This document shows, piece after piece, positions 1 through 9,305 of a stretch of 17,516 bases of DNA. The notes under the pieces were generated by a model that saw nothing but the letters and a program-made list of their open reading frames with translations, did no database searches and had not been told where the DNA came from. Position numbers and translations under genes: made by a program. How positions within the stretch are numbered: position 1 is the stretch's first letter; each line of letters opens with the position of its first letter. The stretch is from Cyanobacteria bacterium OH_SFB_17 (GTDB taxonomy: Bacteria; Cyanobacteriota; Vampirovibrionia; Gastranaerophilales; Gastranaerophilaceae): positions 1-17,516 of the forward strand of contig JAEWYI010000078.1 of assembly GCA_023395735.1 (NCBI GenBank), given 5' to 3'.

Positions 1-48
1 ATTTGTAACATTTTGTAAAGACAAATTTTAAAATCATGCGAAATTACC

Positions 49-111
49 TTGACTATCATGCTTTACGTAGTAGGATGGTATAACATGCTTATAATTTAAA
101 ATAGGTATAAT
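49..111 (+). promoter_or_regulatory. Candidate rpoB promoter region
   Basis: TTGACT at 49-54 is a good -35 candidate, 16 bp upstream of a mediocre TAGGAT (71-76). Three better -10 look-alikes follow: TATAAC at 79-84 and two perfect TATAAT boxes at 90-95 and 106-111, but none has a good -35 at 16-18 bp. I see that the region is rich in promoter hexamers; which one fires is inference. Transcription may also read in from upstream genes outside the window (rplJ-rplL is the usual neighbour). Confidence 0.4.
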
Positions 112-127
112 TTTCGGATTGTGAGCG

Positions 128-167
128 GCGTGGAAAAATCCATGTAACAAGGCCGGTCCGATAGCCC
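128..167 (+). promoter_or_regulatory. Structured segment of the rpoB 5' leader
   Basis: A 7-bp hairpin with an AAAA loop is visible: 128-134 pairs with 139-145, with two G-U wobbles. It is followed by a GC-rich stretch (151-167) that stands out from its AT-rich surroundings and can form only a weak 3-bp stem. It could be a 5'-UTR regulatory structure for rpoB, but I do not recognise it as a known leader family. Confidence 0.3.
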
Positions 168-225
168 TTATAAATAGCAAAAAATTTAATTGTACGTACA
201 CCACAAACATAGACGAGGTGAATTA

Positions 226-3200
226 ATGTCTAAAACAAAATATGCAAAAAGAGTAACTCCTATGGGTATCCCGAATACCAGATTGGATGATTTACCGGAC
301 CTGATTGAAGTGCAAAAAAAATCTTTCGAATGGTTCTTGAAAGAAGGTTTAAAGGAGGAGTTACTTTCCTTCTCACCTATTAAGGACTATACAGGAAGAT
401 TAGAGCTTCATTTCTTGCCAAACTATACGTTTGACAATCCAAAATACACTATTGAAGAAGCTAGAATCCACGATGCGACTTATGCAAAACAGCTTCGTGT
501 AATGATTAGACTTGTTAACCGTGACAGCGGTGAAATCAAAGAACAAGAAGTTTATATCGGTGATATTCCGACTATGACTGACAAAGGTACATTTATCGTA
601 AACGGTGCAGAACGTGTTATCGTTTCTCAAATCGTTAGATCCCCTGGTGTTTACTTCAAGAGAGAAGTTTCTCCAACAGGAAAACGTTTGTACAATGCAA
701 CTTTGATTCCAAACCGTGGTGCATGGTTGAAAATCGAAACAGATTCAAACGATTTAGTTTATGTAAAAATCGATAAAAACAGAAAAATCCTTGCTACAAC
801 ATTGTTGAAAGCAATGGGTATCACAATTTCCGAAATGGAAAGTATCTTTACTCACCCTGATTTCTTGAAAAAGACTTTGGAAAAAGATACAACTGAAACA
901 ACTGACGACGCATTGGTTGAAGTTTATAAAAAACTAAGACCGGGAGACCCTGCTTCTCCTCAAGGCGGACGTTCTATTTTGGAAGCAAGATTTTTCGACG
1001 AAAAGAAATATGATATCGGAAGAGTTGGCCGTTACAAGTTGAACAAAAAGCTTAACTTGAATATTGCTGCATCAACAAGAACATTAACAGTTCAAGATAT
1101 TGTTGCTTCAATCGAGTATTTGATTAACTTGACTTATGACGAAGGCGCTGTTGATGATATCGATCACTTAGGTAACAGAAGAATCAGATCAGTTGGTGAA
1201 TTGCTTCAAAACCAATTCAGAGTTGGTCTTTCAAGAATTGAAAGAATCGTTAAAGAAAGAATGACTCTTCAAGATTCAGAAACTTTGACTCCATTGAACC
1301 TTTTGAACACTAAACCTTTAGTTGCTTCATTGAAAGAATTCTTCGGATCATCTCAGTTGTCACAGTTCATGGACCAAACTAACCCACTTGCTGAATTGAC
1401 TCACAAAAGAAGAATCTCAGCTCTTGGACCTGGTGGTTTGATGAGAGAAAGAGCCGGCTTTGCGGTTCGTGATATTCACCCTTCTCACTACGGTCGTATT
1501 TGTCCGGTAGAAACTCCGGAAGGTCCGAACGCAGGTTTGATTGGTTCTTTGGCGACTCACGCGAAAGTTAACGATTATGGTTTCGTTGAATCACCTTTCT
1601 TTATTGTTAAAGACGGTGTTGTAACAGACGAAGTTGTATATATGACAGCAGACGAAGATGAAAACTTCCGTTGCGCTCCAGCTGATATTAAATTGAACAA
1701 AGACAGAACATTCAAAGAAGATTATGTTCCTGCTCGTTATCGTTCAGAATTTATTATGTGCGAAAAGGATAAAGTCGACTATGTTGGTGTTTGCCCTATT
1801 CAAATCATATCAGTTGCGACATCTTTGATTCCGTTTATCGAGCACGACGATGCTAACCGTGCGTTGATGGGATCAAACATGCAACGTCAAGCTGTACCTC
1901 TTTTAATCACTCAACGTCCTGTAGTTGGTACAGGTCTTGAGGCTAGAGCTGCAAAAGACTCAGGAATGGTTAGCGTTTCTGAAGTTGACGGTATTGTTGA
2001 AAGAGTTGTCGGCGAAGAAATCACAATAAAAGACAAAGAAGGTCATCGTCACGTATATCAATTGATGAAATATTTAAGAAGTAACCAAGATACTTGTATT
2101 AACCAAAGACCTATCGTAAAAGAAGGTGAAGAGGTTAAGGCTGGCGATGTAATCGCTGACGGTGCTTCTACTGATTGCGGCGAACTTTCATTAGGTAAAA
2201 ATATTCTTGTTGCTTATATGCCTTGGGAAGGATATAACTTCGAGGATGCTATTTTGCTTTCTGAAAGATGCGTTCACGATGATATTTTTACATCAGTTCA
2301 CATTGAAAAATTAGAAATAGATGCAAGACAAACAAAACTTGGACCTGAAGAAATCACAAGAGAAATTCCAAACGTTTCTGAAGAATCTTTAAGACATTTG
2401 GACGAAAGAGGAATCGTGAGAATCGGGGCAAGAGTTTATGCAGATGATATTCTGGTAGGTAAAGTTACACCAAAAGGTGAATCTGAACATCCGCCTGAAG
2501 AAAAATTGTTGAGAGCGATTTTTGCTGAAAAAGCAAGAGACGTTAAAGATAATTCTCTTCGTGTTCCTCACGGAGAAGGCGGTAGAGTACTTGACGTAAA
2601 AGTATTCGACAGAGAAAAAGGCGATGAATTGCCTCCTGGTGCTAACACAGTAATCAGAGTTTATATCGCTCAAAAACGTAAAGTTTCAGTAGGGGATAAA
2701 CTTTCAGGTCGTCACGGTAACAAAGGTATTGTTTCAAGAATTCTTCCTAAAAACGATATGCCGTTCTTGCCTGATGGTACGCCGGTTGATATCGTGTTGA
2801 ATCCACTTGGGGTTCCTTCACGTATGAACGTTGGTCAAACTTATGAATGTTTGCTAGGTTTGGCAGCTTATTTGACTGGAAATCACTACGAAGCTCCATC
2901 ATTCGATGAAATGTACGGCGACAACCAATCTGAAATAGCTACAAAAGCTGAGCTTATGAAGGGTATTAAAGATTCTGGTTGTGATTGGGTTAGAGAAGAC
3001 GGAAAGGTTATGCTTCTTGACGGAAGAACCGGTGAACCGTTTGATCAACCAGTTGCTGTAGGTCTTTCATATATATTGAAACTTGTCCACTTAGTTGATG
3101 ATAAGATTCACGCAAGAAGCACAGGCCCTTATTCATTGGTAACTCAACAACCGTTGGGTGGTAAGGCACAATTCGGTGGCCAAAGATTCGGTGAAATGGA

Positions 3201-3543
3201 AGTTTGGGCGCTTGAGGCTTACGGTGCCGCTTATACATTGCAAGAAATGCTTACAATCAAATCCGATGATGTAAACGGAAGAAACAGAGCTTACGAAGCT
3301 ATTGTTAAGGGTGATAACATCCCAAGACCTGGTATTCCTGAATCATTCAAGGTTCTTGTAAGAGAATTGCAAAGTATCGGTTTGGATATCACTGTTGCCA
3401 AGAAAGACGGTGCGGAAGTCGATTTGATGAGCGATATGGATGATTTGAGAAAATCAGCTCCAAAAAGAACGCTTTCCGATATAGATTCAGAGTTGTTGAA
3501 TATCAACTTCTTTGAAACACCTACTACATTTGGAGAATTATAA
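226..3543 (+). CDS. rpoB: DNA-directed RNA polymerase subunit beta
   Basis: This is the beta subunit of RNA polymerase, forming one side of the active-site cleft, 1105 residues as called here, close to the cyanobacterial length and shorter than the E. coli protein. I chose ATG 226 because GAGGTG (215-220) sits 5 bp upstream; an in-frame TTG at 190 adds 12 unconserved residues. The rifampicin pocket is seen at about residues 374-400, with D383, H393 and S398 matching E. coli D516, H526 and S531, so no classic resistance substitution is present. It is followed by the conserved HPSHYGRICPVETPEGPNAG stretch. The active-site lysine-bearing block (KLSGRHGNKG) and a C-terminal block ending in FGEL are intact. 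It is the first gene of the rpoB-rpoC1-rpoC2 operon; the next gene starts 94 bp downstream. Identification is certain from conserved blocks throughout. Confidence 0.98.
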   Translation: MSKTKYAKRVTPMGIPNTRLDDLPDLIEVQKKSFEWFLKEGLKEELLSFSPIKDYTGRLELHFLPNYTFDNPKYTIEEARIHDATYAKQLRVMIRLVNRDSGEIKEQEVYIGDIPTMTDKGTFIVNGAERVIVSQIVRSPGVYFKREVSPTGKRLYNATLIPNRGAWLKIETDSNDLVYVKIDKNRKILATTLLKAMGITISEMESIFTHPDFLKKTLEKDTTETTDDALVEVYKKLRPGDPASPQGGRSILEARFFDEKKYDIGRVGRYKLNKKLNLNIAASTRTLTVQDIVASIEYLINLTYDEGAVDDIDHLGNRRIRSVGELLQNQFRVGLSRIERIVKERMTLQDSETLTPLNLLNTKPLVASLKEFFGSSQLSQFMDQTNPLAELTHKRRISALGPGGLMRERAGFAVRDIHPSHYGRICPVETPEGPNAGLIGSLATHAKVNDYGFVESPFFIVKDGVVTDEVVYMTADEDENFRCAPADIKLNKDRTFKEDYVPARYRSEFIMCEKDKVDYVGVCPIQIISVATSLIPFIEHDDANRALMGSNMQRQAVPLLITQRPVVGTGLEARAAKDSGMVSVSEVDGIVERVVGEEITIKDKEGHRHVYQLMKYLRSNQDTCINQRPIVKEGEEVKAGDVIADGASTDCGELSLGKNILVAYMPWEGYNFEDAILLSERCVHDDIFTSVHIEKLEIDARQTKLGPEEITREIPNVSEESLRHLDERGIVRIGARVYADDILVGKVTPKGESEHPPEEKLLRAIFAEKARDVKDNSLRVPHGEGGRVLDVKVFDREKGDELPPGANTVIRVYIAQKRKVSVGDKLSGRHGNKGIVSRILPKNDMPFLPDGTPVDIVLNPLGVPSRMNVGQTYECLLGLAAYLTGNHYEAPSFDEMYGDNQSEIATKAELMKGIKDSGCDWVREDGKVMLLDGRTGEPFDQPVAVGLSYILKLVHLVDDKIHARSTGPYSLVTQQPLGGKAQFGGQRFGEMEVWALEAYGAAYTLQEMLTIKSDDVNGRNRAYEAIVKGDNIPRPGIPESFKVLVRELQSIGLDITVAKKDGAEVDLMSDMDDLRKSAPKRTLSDIDSELLNINFFETPTTFGEL

Positions 3544-3560
3544 TTGAAGCTTAGGCGTTA

Positions 3561-3618
3561 GGAAGCTAGAAGCTTGATAAACAAAACAAACTTCTAACTT
3601 CCAAACCTCTAGACTTCC
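3561..3618 (+). repeat. Imperfect inverted and direct repeats in the rpoB-rpoC1 spacer
   Basis: GGAAGCTAGAAG (3561-3572) is complementary at 11 of 12 positions to CTTCTAACTTCC (3591-3602). A second, related arm CCTCTAGACTTCC lies at 3606-3618, so a stem could form with either copy. AAGCTT also appears on both sides of the left arm (3547-3552 and 3570-3575). The spacer looks like a short repeat unit rather than coding sequence. It could be an RNA-processing or attenuation structure between the two polymerase genes, or a copy of a dispersed genomic repeat; the window alone cannot decide. Confidence 0.5.
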
Positions 3619-3637
3619 AAATAAAAGGAGAACGACA

Positions 3638-5347
3638 TTGTCTACTAGTATTGATTATTTTGATTATATAAGGGTAAGTATAGCTTCACCGGAAAGAGTT
3701 ATGAACTGGTCTTTCGGCGAAGTTACTAAGCCTGAAACTATTAACTATCGTACGCTAAAACCTGAGCGTGACGGTTTATTCTGCGAAAAGATTTTTGGAC
3801 CAACAAAGGACTGGGAATGCTATTGCGGTAAGTATAAAAGAGTAAGACACAAAGGTATCATCTGCGAACGTTGCGGAGTAGAAGTTACTGATTCAAAAGT
3901 AAGAAGACACCGTATGGGGCACATAAAACTTGCTGCTCCTGTCAGCCATATTTGGTTCTTGAAAGGTATTCCTTCTTATCTTGGACTTCTTCTTGATATG
4001 TCTTTGAAAGATTTGGAACAGGTTATTTATTTCAACAATTATGTTGTAATTGACCCTGCTGAAAGCTCTTTCAAAAAATTCCAGCTTTTGGGCGAAGAAG
4101 AATATGAAGACTATATCATTGAAAACGAAGAATCAGAGCTTAAAGTCGGTATCGGCGCAGAAGCTATTAAGGATTTACTCGCTGAATTAAATATTAAAGA
4201 AATGGCTGAAGAAATCAGAACAGAACTTGAAGGTCATGTTAATTCTGTTCAAAGAAAAAGCAAATTGATTAAAAGATTAAGATTGCTAGATTCTTTAATT
4301 TCTTCAGATACAGATCCAACTTGGATGATTATGGATGTACTTCCTGTAACACCACCTGACTTGAGACCAATGGTTCAGTTGGATGGCGGAAGATTTGCAA
4401 CATCAGATTTGAACGACTTGTACAGACGTGTAATCAACAGAAACAACCGTTTGGCAAGATTGCTTGAAATGGGTGCACCTGAAATCATTGTAAGAAACGA
4501 AAAAAGAATGTTGCAAGAAGCTGTCGATGCTTTGATTGATAACGGAAGACGCGGAAGAACAGTTGTTGGACCGAACAACAGACCGCTTAAATCTTTATCA
4601 AACATCATTGAAGGTAAACAAGGTCGTTTCAGACAGAACTTGTTAGGAAAACGTGTTGACTATTCAGGCCGTTCGGTTATCGTTGTAGGTCCGCAATTGA
4701 GCTTAAATCAGTGCGGTTTGCCTAAAGAAATGGCAATCGAGTTGTTTAAACCGTTTGTTGTAAATAAATTAATCGAACGCGGATATGTTCAAAATATCAA
4801 ATCTGCAAAGAAAAAGATTGAGCGTTCCGAATCGATTGTATGGGATATATTGGAAGAAGTAATTGACGGACACCCGGTTATGTTGAACCGTGCTCCAACT
4901 CTTCACAGACTTGGTATTCAAGCATTTGAACCGAAACTTGTTGAAGGTAGAGCGATTCAGCTTCACCCGCTTGTATGTACTGCGTTCAACGCCGACTTCG
5001 ACGGTGACCAAATGGCCGTTCACGTTCCTCTTTCAATTGAGGCACAGACAGAGGCAAGAATGTTAATGTTAGCGACTAACAACATTTTGGCACCTGCCAC
5101 AGGTAAGCCGATTATCACACCTTCTCAGGATATGGTCATGGGTATGTATTATTTGACTCTTATCAAAGACAACGATATGGAGCCAAAAGGACATTTCTAT
5201 AACTTTGCAGATGCTATTTCTGCACTTGAAGTCGGAGTGATTAAGCTTCACGATAAAATTATAGTTAGAGACGAAAAAGGTGACAGAATAGAAACTACCG
5301 TTGGTAGAATTCTATTTAACGAAACTGTAAGAAGTGCTCTTGCTTAG
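3638..5347 (+). CDS. rpoC1: RNA polymerase beta-prime N-terminal half (gamma subunit, RpoC1)
   Basis: This is the N-terminal part of the beta-prime subunit, made as a separate 569-residue protein as in cyanobacteria. The start is TTG 3638, supported by AAAGGAG at 3624-3630 with 7 bp spacing, by homology beginning at once (FDYIRV, ASPERV), and by the next Met lying only at residue 22. A zinc site is formed by C61, C63, C76 and C79 in the CGKYKR/CERCG region. The catalytic magnesium motif NADFDGDQ is at 451-458, with D453, D455 and D457. The protein ends at TTVGRILFNETV, which corresponds to the cyanobacterial split point, and rpoC2 follows after 42 bp. At 569 residues it is somewhat shorter than the roughly 620 I recall for cyanobacterial RpoC1. 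Confidence 0.97.
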   Translation: MSTSIDYFDYIRVSIASPERVMNWSFGEVTKPETINYRTLKPERDGLFCEKIFGPTKDWECYCGKYKRVRHKGIICERCGVEVTDSKVRRHRMGHIKLAAPVSHIWFLKGIPSYLGLLLDMSLKDLEQVIYFNNYVVIDPAESSFKKFQLLGEEEYEDYIIENEESELKVGIGAEAIKDLLAELNIKEMAEEIRTELEGHVNSVQRKSKLIKRLRLLDSLISSDTDPTWMIMDVLPVTPPDLRPMVQLDGGRFATSDLNDLYRRVINRNNRLARLLEMGAPEIIVRNEKRMLQEAVDALIDNGRRGRTVVGPNNRPLKSLSNIIEGKQGRFRQNLLGKRVDYSGRSVIVVGPQLSLNQCGLPKEMAIELFKPFVVNKLIERGYVQNIKSAKKKIERSESIVWDILEEVIDGHPVMLNRAPTLHRLGIQAFEPKLVEGRAIQLHPLVCTAFNADFDGDQMAVHVPLSIEAQTEARMLMLATNNILAPATGKPIITPSQDMVMGMYYLTLIKDNDMEPKGHFYNFADAISALEVGVIKLHDKIIVRDEKGDRIETTVGRILFNETVRSALA

Positions 5348-5389
5348 TTTTAAAATGTATGTAAGTACTAATAAAGGGAAAGAATAAAA

Positions 5390-8300
5390 ATGGATTATAC
5401 AAAAACAAAAAAAACTCCTGAATTTATTAATAAACAAATGGATAAGAAAAGTTTGAATAACCTTTTATCTCAAATCTATTTGGAATATGGCGGAGCTAAA
5501 ACAGCAACCTTGGCAAACAGCCTTAAAAATTTAGGATACAAATTTGCTACAAAATCTGGTGTAACTATTTCAATTTCGGACTTGTCTGTTCCTCAGGCTA
5601 AATCAAAATTGCTAGAAGATGCGGAAAAAGAAATTGATAAATCTACACACCGTTACTTGAAAGGTGAAATCACCGAAGTAGAACGATATACAAAGGTTAT
5701 CGACACTTGGTCAGAAACAACTTCAAAATTGACTGACAGTGTAGTAGGAAACTTTAATAGACTCAACCCTGTATATATGATGGCGTTCTCCGGAGCGAGA
5801 GGTAACTTATCTCAGGTTTCTCAGCTTGTGGGGATGCGTGGTTTGATGGCAGACGCGCAAGGACAGATTATCGACTTACCGATTAAATCAAACTTTAAGG
5901 AAGGTCTTTCTGTTACCGAATATATCATTTCATCATACGGTGCTCGTAAGGGGCTTGTAGATACAGCGTTGAAAACAGCCGACTCAGGTTATTTGACAAG
6001 ACGTTTGGTTGACGTTGCTCAAGATGTTATCATCAGAGATGCAGATTGTCATACTGAAAAATCTATCAGAATGAAAGGGATTATGGATGGCGAAAAAGTT
6101 ATCGCTCCTCTTTCTGACAGACTTTTGGGCAGAACAATTGCTGAAGATATTAAAGACGAAGCTGGAAATGTAATTATCAAATCCGGTACGACTCTTGATA
6201 GAGAAGACGTAAAAAAAGTTGCTAAATTGAACTTAAATGAATTGGATGTTCGTTCAGCTCTTACTTGCGGACTTGAATATGGCGTTTGCCAAAAATGTTA
6301 CGGATGGGCAATGACAACTCAAAAACTTGTTGATGTTGGCGAGGCTATCGGTATTATCGCGGCGCAGTCAATCGGGGAACCTGGAACACAGCTTACGATG
6401 AGAACATTCCACACAGGTGGTGTATTCAAAGGTTCTGGAGCTACAAAAGAAATTATTGCAGATGATGCTGGTGAAGTTATTTCTAAAATAAAAACCCGTG
6501 AATTAAGAACACGTCATGGTGATGTTGTACAAGTTGCAACTTATGAAGCAGACATTGAAGTTAAAAGTGCAAAAGGCGCTAAGAAATATCACATTCCTGC
6601 AGGATCAACAGTTCTTGTTATCAATGGAACTCAGGTTAAAAAAGGCGACAAGCTTGCCGAATTTGAACCGGGATCTCAAGGGGACGGAAGCCGTTTGACA
6701 GAAAAAGCTACAAAGGATATTACATCTGATCTTTCAGGTGAAGTATTGTTTGAAGACTTTATCGCGGATGAAAAGAAAGACAGACAAGGCAACATTTCTA
6801 GAACTGCAAACAAAAACGGTATCGTTTGGGTTTTAGGTGGGGATGTTTATAACCTTCCTGGCGGTTCAAAAGTTCTTGTTAAAGATGAACAAAAACTTTC
6901 TAAAGGAGATAAACTTGCTGAAACTCTTACCATCTCAGAACACGGTGGAGAAGTTAGAGTCGGACAAGACTTGGTAATTGAAGACGCAGATTTTGATGGT
7001 AAAAAAATCAAAAAAATCGTTCAAGGTAAAGAGCTTACAATTGTAATTGCTTCTTTAATCCCTTCAAATGCTACGTTTGAACAAACTAAAAAAGAACAAC
7101 TTTGGACAGTTGAAGCGACAGGAGAAAGATATATCGTTAAAGCTCCTGTTGATACTACTGTTGAAAACGGTATGATTATTGCCGAATTGATTGACGATGA
7201 ATGTTCAGTTAAATCAAGCGGAGAAATCAGATACGTTGACGTTGAAGTTGATGATAATCAAATTATTACAAAACCTGGTGATGTTGTATTTATTCCTGAA
7301 GAAATTCACCAAATAAGCAAAGATGCTACTTTGAAAATGGTTGAATCTGGAACATTTGTTACAGCAGGAACTGAAGTTGTAAAAGATATTTACAGCCACA
7401 TCGACGGTATTGTAGAATTGAGAGAATGTAATGATATTATTCACGAAGTTGTAATCAGACCTGGTGAAATTCATTCGCTTTCAAGCGTTAACGAACTTAA
7501 AGTTGAAGAAGGCGAAATTGTAAGCAAAGGCACTTTGATTGCTCAAGGTATCAAAGCGAAAGAAACTTCTATCGTAACGATTATGGAATCTGATGTTGAT
7601 GATTTAGACATCGATGATTTGGATGAAGAATTGGATGCAAGTTTGTCTGTTGACGAAGAAAACATCGCAAATCAACCTATCCAAATTTTGGTAAGACCTG
7701 TTCAAGTTATGAGCATTAAGCCAAAAGATGTTTCAATTAAATTCGATACAACAGAAGAATTAATCGACGTTGTACCTGTTACTCAACTTCAATACAAAGA
7801 TGGTGCTAGAGTTAGAAACCTTGACGGAGCTACTTTAACAAGAACAAGCTTAGTGCTTCAAATGCAAGGTTACTTGTCGCATCTAAAAGGTATGGTTGAA
7901 CTTGACAGCGAAAACAAACTAAAAGTCGTTGTGTTGGAGACATTGATTGTTCGTCGTGAAATTGAGGGAGCTTCAAGACTTTCTTCTTCACTTCAAACAG
8001 AACTTCTTGTTAAACACGGACAAACAATTAAACCAAAAACACCTGTTGCAAAAACTCAGGTTCTTGCGATTAATGATGGTGTCGCTTCAATCAAGAGCGG
8101 TGTTGAAGACGCAAGAAGATTGTTGTTGGTTTGTGAACACTACGAAACAAAATTGCCTATTAAGACAAAAGCTTGTGTTAAAGAAGGTGATTTTATAAGA
8201 CTGGATTCAGTAATCTCTGAAAGTGGCGAAAAATCTACTGTTTCAGGTAAGGTTGTAAAAGTTTCTAAGACAGAGGTTGTTGTTAGAAACGGAAGACCGT

Positions 8301-9244
8301 ACTTGATATCTCCGGGTACAATGCTTCAAGTTGATTCAGGTGCTCTTGTATTAAGAGGTGATATGCTTGCGACATTGGTATTCGAAAGACAAAAAACAGG
8401 TGACATCGTTCAAGGTTTGCCGAGAGTAGAAGAACTTTTGGAAGGAAGAAAACCAAAAGATTGCGCTATTCTTGCAGAAGATGACGGCGTTGCTGAGCTT
8501 GAAATTGAAGATGACGTTCCAAGATTATATCTTGTTAACGAAAATGGAAGAGTCGAAATCAAATATACAATCGATTCAAACATCATCGTTTCAGATAAAC
8601 AACCAATCAAAAAAGGTCAACCTTTAACAAGTGGTCCTTTGAACCCGCATGACGTTATCAGATTGAACGGACCTGAAGCTGCTCAACAATATCTTGTAGA
8701 CGAAGTTCAAAGAGTATATCGTTCTCAAGGTGTTGAAATTGCAGATAAGCACGTTGAAATCATCGTTAGACAGATGACTAAAAAAGTTAAAGTTCTTGAA
8801 CCTGGTGATACTAAATTACTTCAAGGCGAACTTGTCGAAGTTCAAACGTTTGAAAACGAAAACAAGGCTGCTCAAGAAGCTGGTGCTAACAAAGCAGAAT
8901 GTGAACACTTATTGCTTGGTATTACAAAAGCAAGTTTGAACACAGAAAGCTTTATCTCAGCTGCTTCATTCCAAGAAACAACAAGAATCTTGACAGAAGC
9001 TGCGGTTGAAGGTAAAAAAGACTTGTTAAGAGGATTGAAAGAAAACGTTATTATCGGACGTTTAATCCCTGCAGGTACAGGCTTCCATCACTTGACAAAC
9101 GCTAGTGAAGAAAAAGACAGAGAAGCTCAAAGAAGAGCAGCTCAAAGAAATCAGGCAAGAAAACCTTCTGCGATTTTGGAAGAAATCGAAGGAATGTTTG
9201 GAACTCCTGACTTTACAATAGATGATGAAACTTTTGAAGAGTAG
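5390..9244 (+). CDS. rpoC2: RNA polymerase beta-prime C-terminal half (RpoC2)
   Basis: This is the C-terminal part of beta-prime, 1284 residues. It begins with the FINKQMDKK segment that starts cyanobacterial RpoC2, from ATG 5390 behind an AAAGGGA-type ribosome site. The second zinc site is visible as C220, C293, C300 and C303. The bridge helix and trigger loop are intact: AAQSIGEPGTQLTMRTFH occupies 324-341, with H341 matching the E. coli trigger-loop histidine. Directly after it a roughly 650-residue insertion separates the trigger loop from the conserved TGDIVQGLPRVEELLEGRKP block (1003 onward). FISAASFQETTRILTEAA and GLKENVIIGRLIPAGTG follow, completing the core. It is the last gene of the operon, ending 18 bp before the terminator stem. 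The C-terminal tail is acidic. Confidence 0.97.
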   Translation: MDYTKTKKTPEFINKQMDKKSLNNLLSQIYLEYGGAKTATLANSLKNLGYKFATKSGVTISISDLSVPQAKSKLLEDAEKEIDKSTHRYLKGEITEVERYTKVIDTWSETTSKLTDSVVGNFNRLNPVYMMAFSGARGNLSQVSQLVGMRGLMADAQGQIIDLPIKSNFKEGLSVTEYIISSYGARKGLVDTALKTADSGYLTRRLVDVAQDVIIRDADCHTEKSIRMKGIMDGEKVIAPLSDRLLGRTIAEDIKDEAGNVIIKSGTTLDREDVKKVAKLNLNELDVRSALTCGLEYGVCQKCYGWAMTTQKLVDVGEAIGIIAAQSIGEPGTQLTMRTFHTGGVFKGSGATKEIIADDAGEVISKIKTRELRTRHGDVVQVATYEADIEVKSAKGAKKYHIPAGSTVLVINGTQVKKGDKLAEFEPGSQGDGSRLTEKATKDITSDLSGEVLFEDFIADEKKDRQGNISRTANKNGIVWVLGGDVYNLPGGSKVLVKDEQKLSKGDKLAETLTISEHGGEVRVGQDLVIEDADFDGKKIKKIVQGKELTIVIASLIPSNATFEQTKKEQLWTVEATGERYIVKAPVDTTVENGMIIAELIDDECSVKSSGEIRYVDVEVDDNQIITKPGDVVFIPEEIHQISKDATLKMVESGTFVTAGTEVVKDIYSHIDGIVELRECNDIIHEVVIRPGEIHSLSSVNELKVEEGEIVSKGTLIAQGIKAKETSIVTIMESDVDDLDIDDLDEELDASLSVDEENIANQPIQILVRPVQVMSIKPKDVSIKFDTTEELIDVVPVTQLQYKDGARVRNLDGATLTRTSLVLQMQGYLSHLKGMVELDSENKLKVVVLETLIVRREIEGASRLSSSLQTELLVKHGQTIKPKTPVAKTQVLAINDGVASIKSGVEDARRLLLVCEHYETKLPIKTKACVKEGDFIRLDSVISESGEKSTVSGKVVKVSKTEVVVRNGRPYLISPGTMLQVDSGALVLRGDMLATLVFERQKTGDIVQGLPRVEELLEGRKPKDCAILAEDDGVAELEIEDDVPRLYLVNENGRVEIKYTIDSNIIVSDKQPIKKGQPLTSGPLNPHDVIRLNGPEAAQQYLVDEVQRVYRSQGVEIADKHVEIIVRQMTKKVKVLEPGDTKLLQGELVEVQTFENENKAAQEAGANKAECEHLLLGITKASLNTESFISAASFQETTRILTEAAVEGKKDLLRGLKENVIIGRLIPAGTGFHHLTNASEEKDREAQRRAAQRNQARKPSAILEEIEGMFGTPDFTIDDETFEE
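6422..8389 (+). other. SI3-type lineage-specific insertion in the RpoC2 trigger loop
   Basis: Residues about 345-1000 of RpoC2 lie between the two conserved trigger-loop halves and have no counterpart of this size in E. coli, where the insertion is under 200 residues. Repeated short strand-rich units of the form VxxGxxV/IxxGxxL (for example around 400-430, 500-525 and 590-610) fit the sandwich-barrel hybrid repeats known for this insertion. An acidic run lies at 733-757. Boundaries are approximate and were placed from conserved flanks. Confidence 0.8.
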
Positions 9245-9256
9245 TCAGATATAATT

Positions 9257-9297
9257 AAAAAAGGCGGATTTGTTAAAAACAAATCCGCCTTTTTTTT
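9257..9297. terminator. Bidirectional rho-independent terminator after rpoC2
   Basis: A perfect 12-bp stem (GGCGGATTTGTT at 9263-9274 pairing with 9278-9289), a 3-base loop, an 8-T run (9290-9297) and a 6-A run (9257-9262) on the other side. It ends the rpoBC1C2 transcript and, read on the minus strand, the convergent LD-carboxypeptidase transcript. Confidence 0.95.
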
Positions 9298-9305
9298 AAA
9301 TTAAT

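Noticed and set aside
1..29. AT-rich inverted repeat as a terminator of an upstream gene
   Set aside because: Only a 5-bp AT-rich stem (12-16 with 21-25) with no GC content; too weak to support.
142..147. A minimal ATG-TAA start-stop in the rpoB leader
   Set aside because: It lies in the hairpin stem and has no ribosome site; a chance ATG-TAA is likely.
190..225. TTG 190 as the rpoB start, adding 12 residues
   Set aside because: The extra residues are not conserved and ATG 226 has a well-spaced GAGGTG site.
5348..5389. rpoC1/rpoC2 as one rpoC gene broken by a frameshift or sequencing error
   Set aside because: There is a clean stop, a 42-bp spacer, a new ribosome site and an ATG, all at the known cyanobacterial split point.
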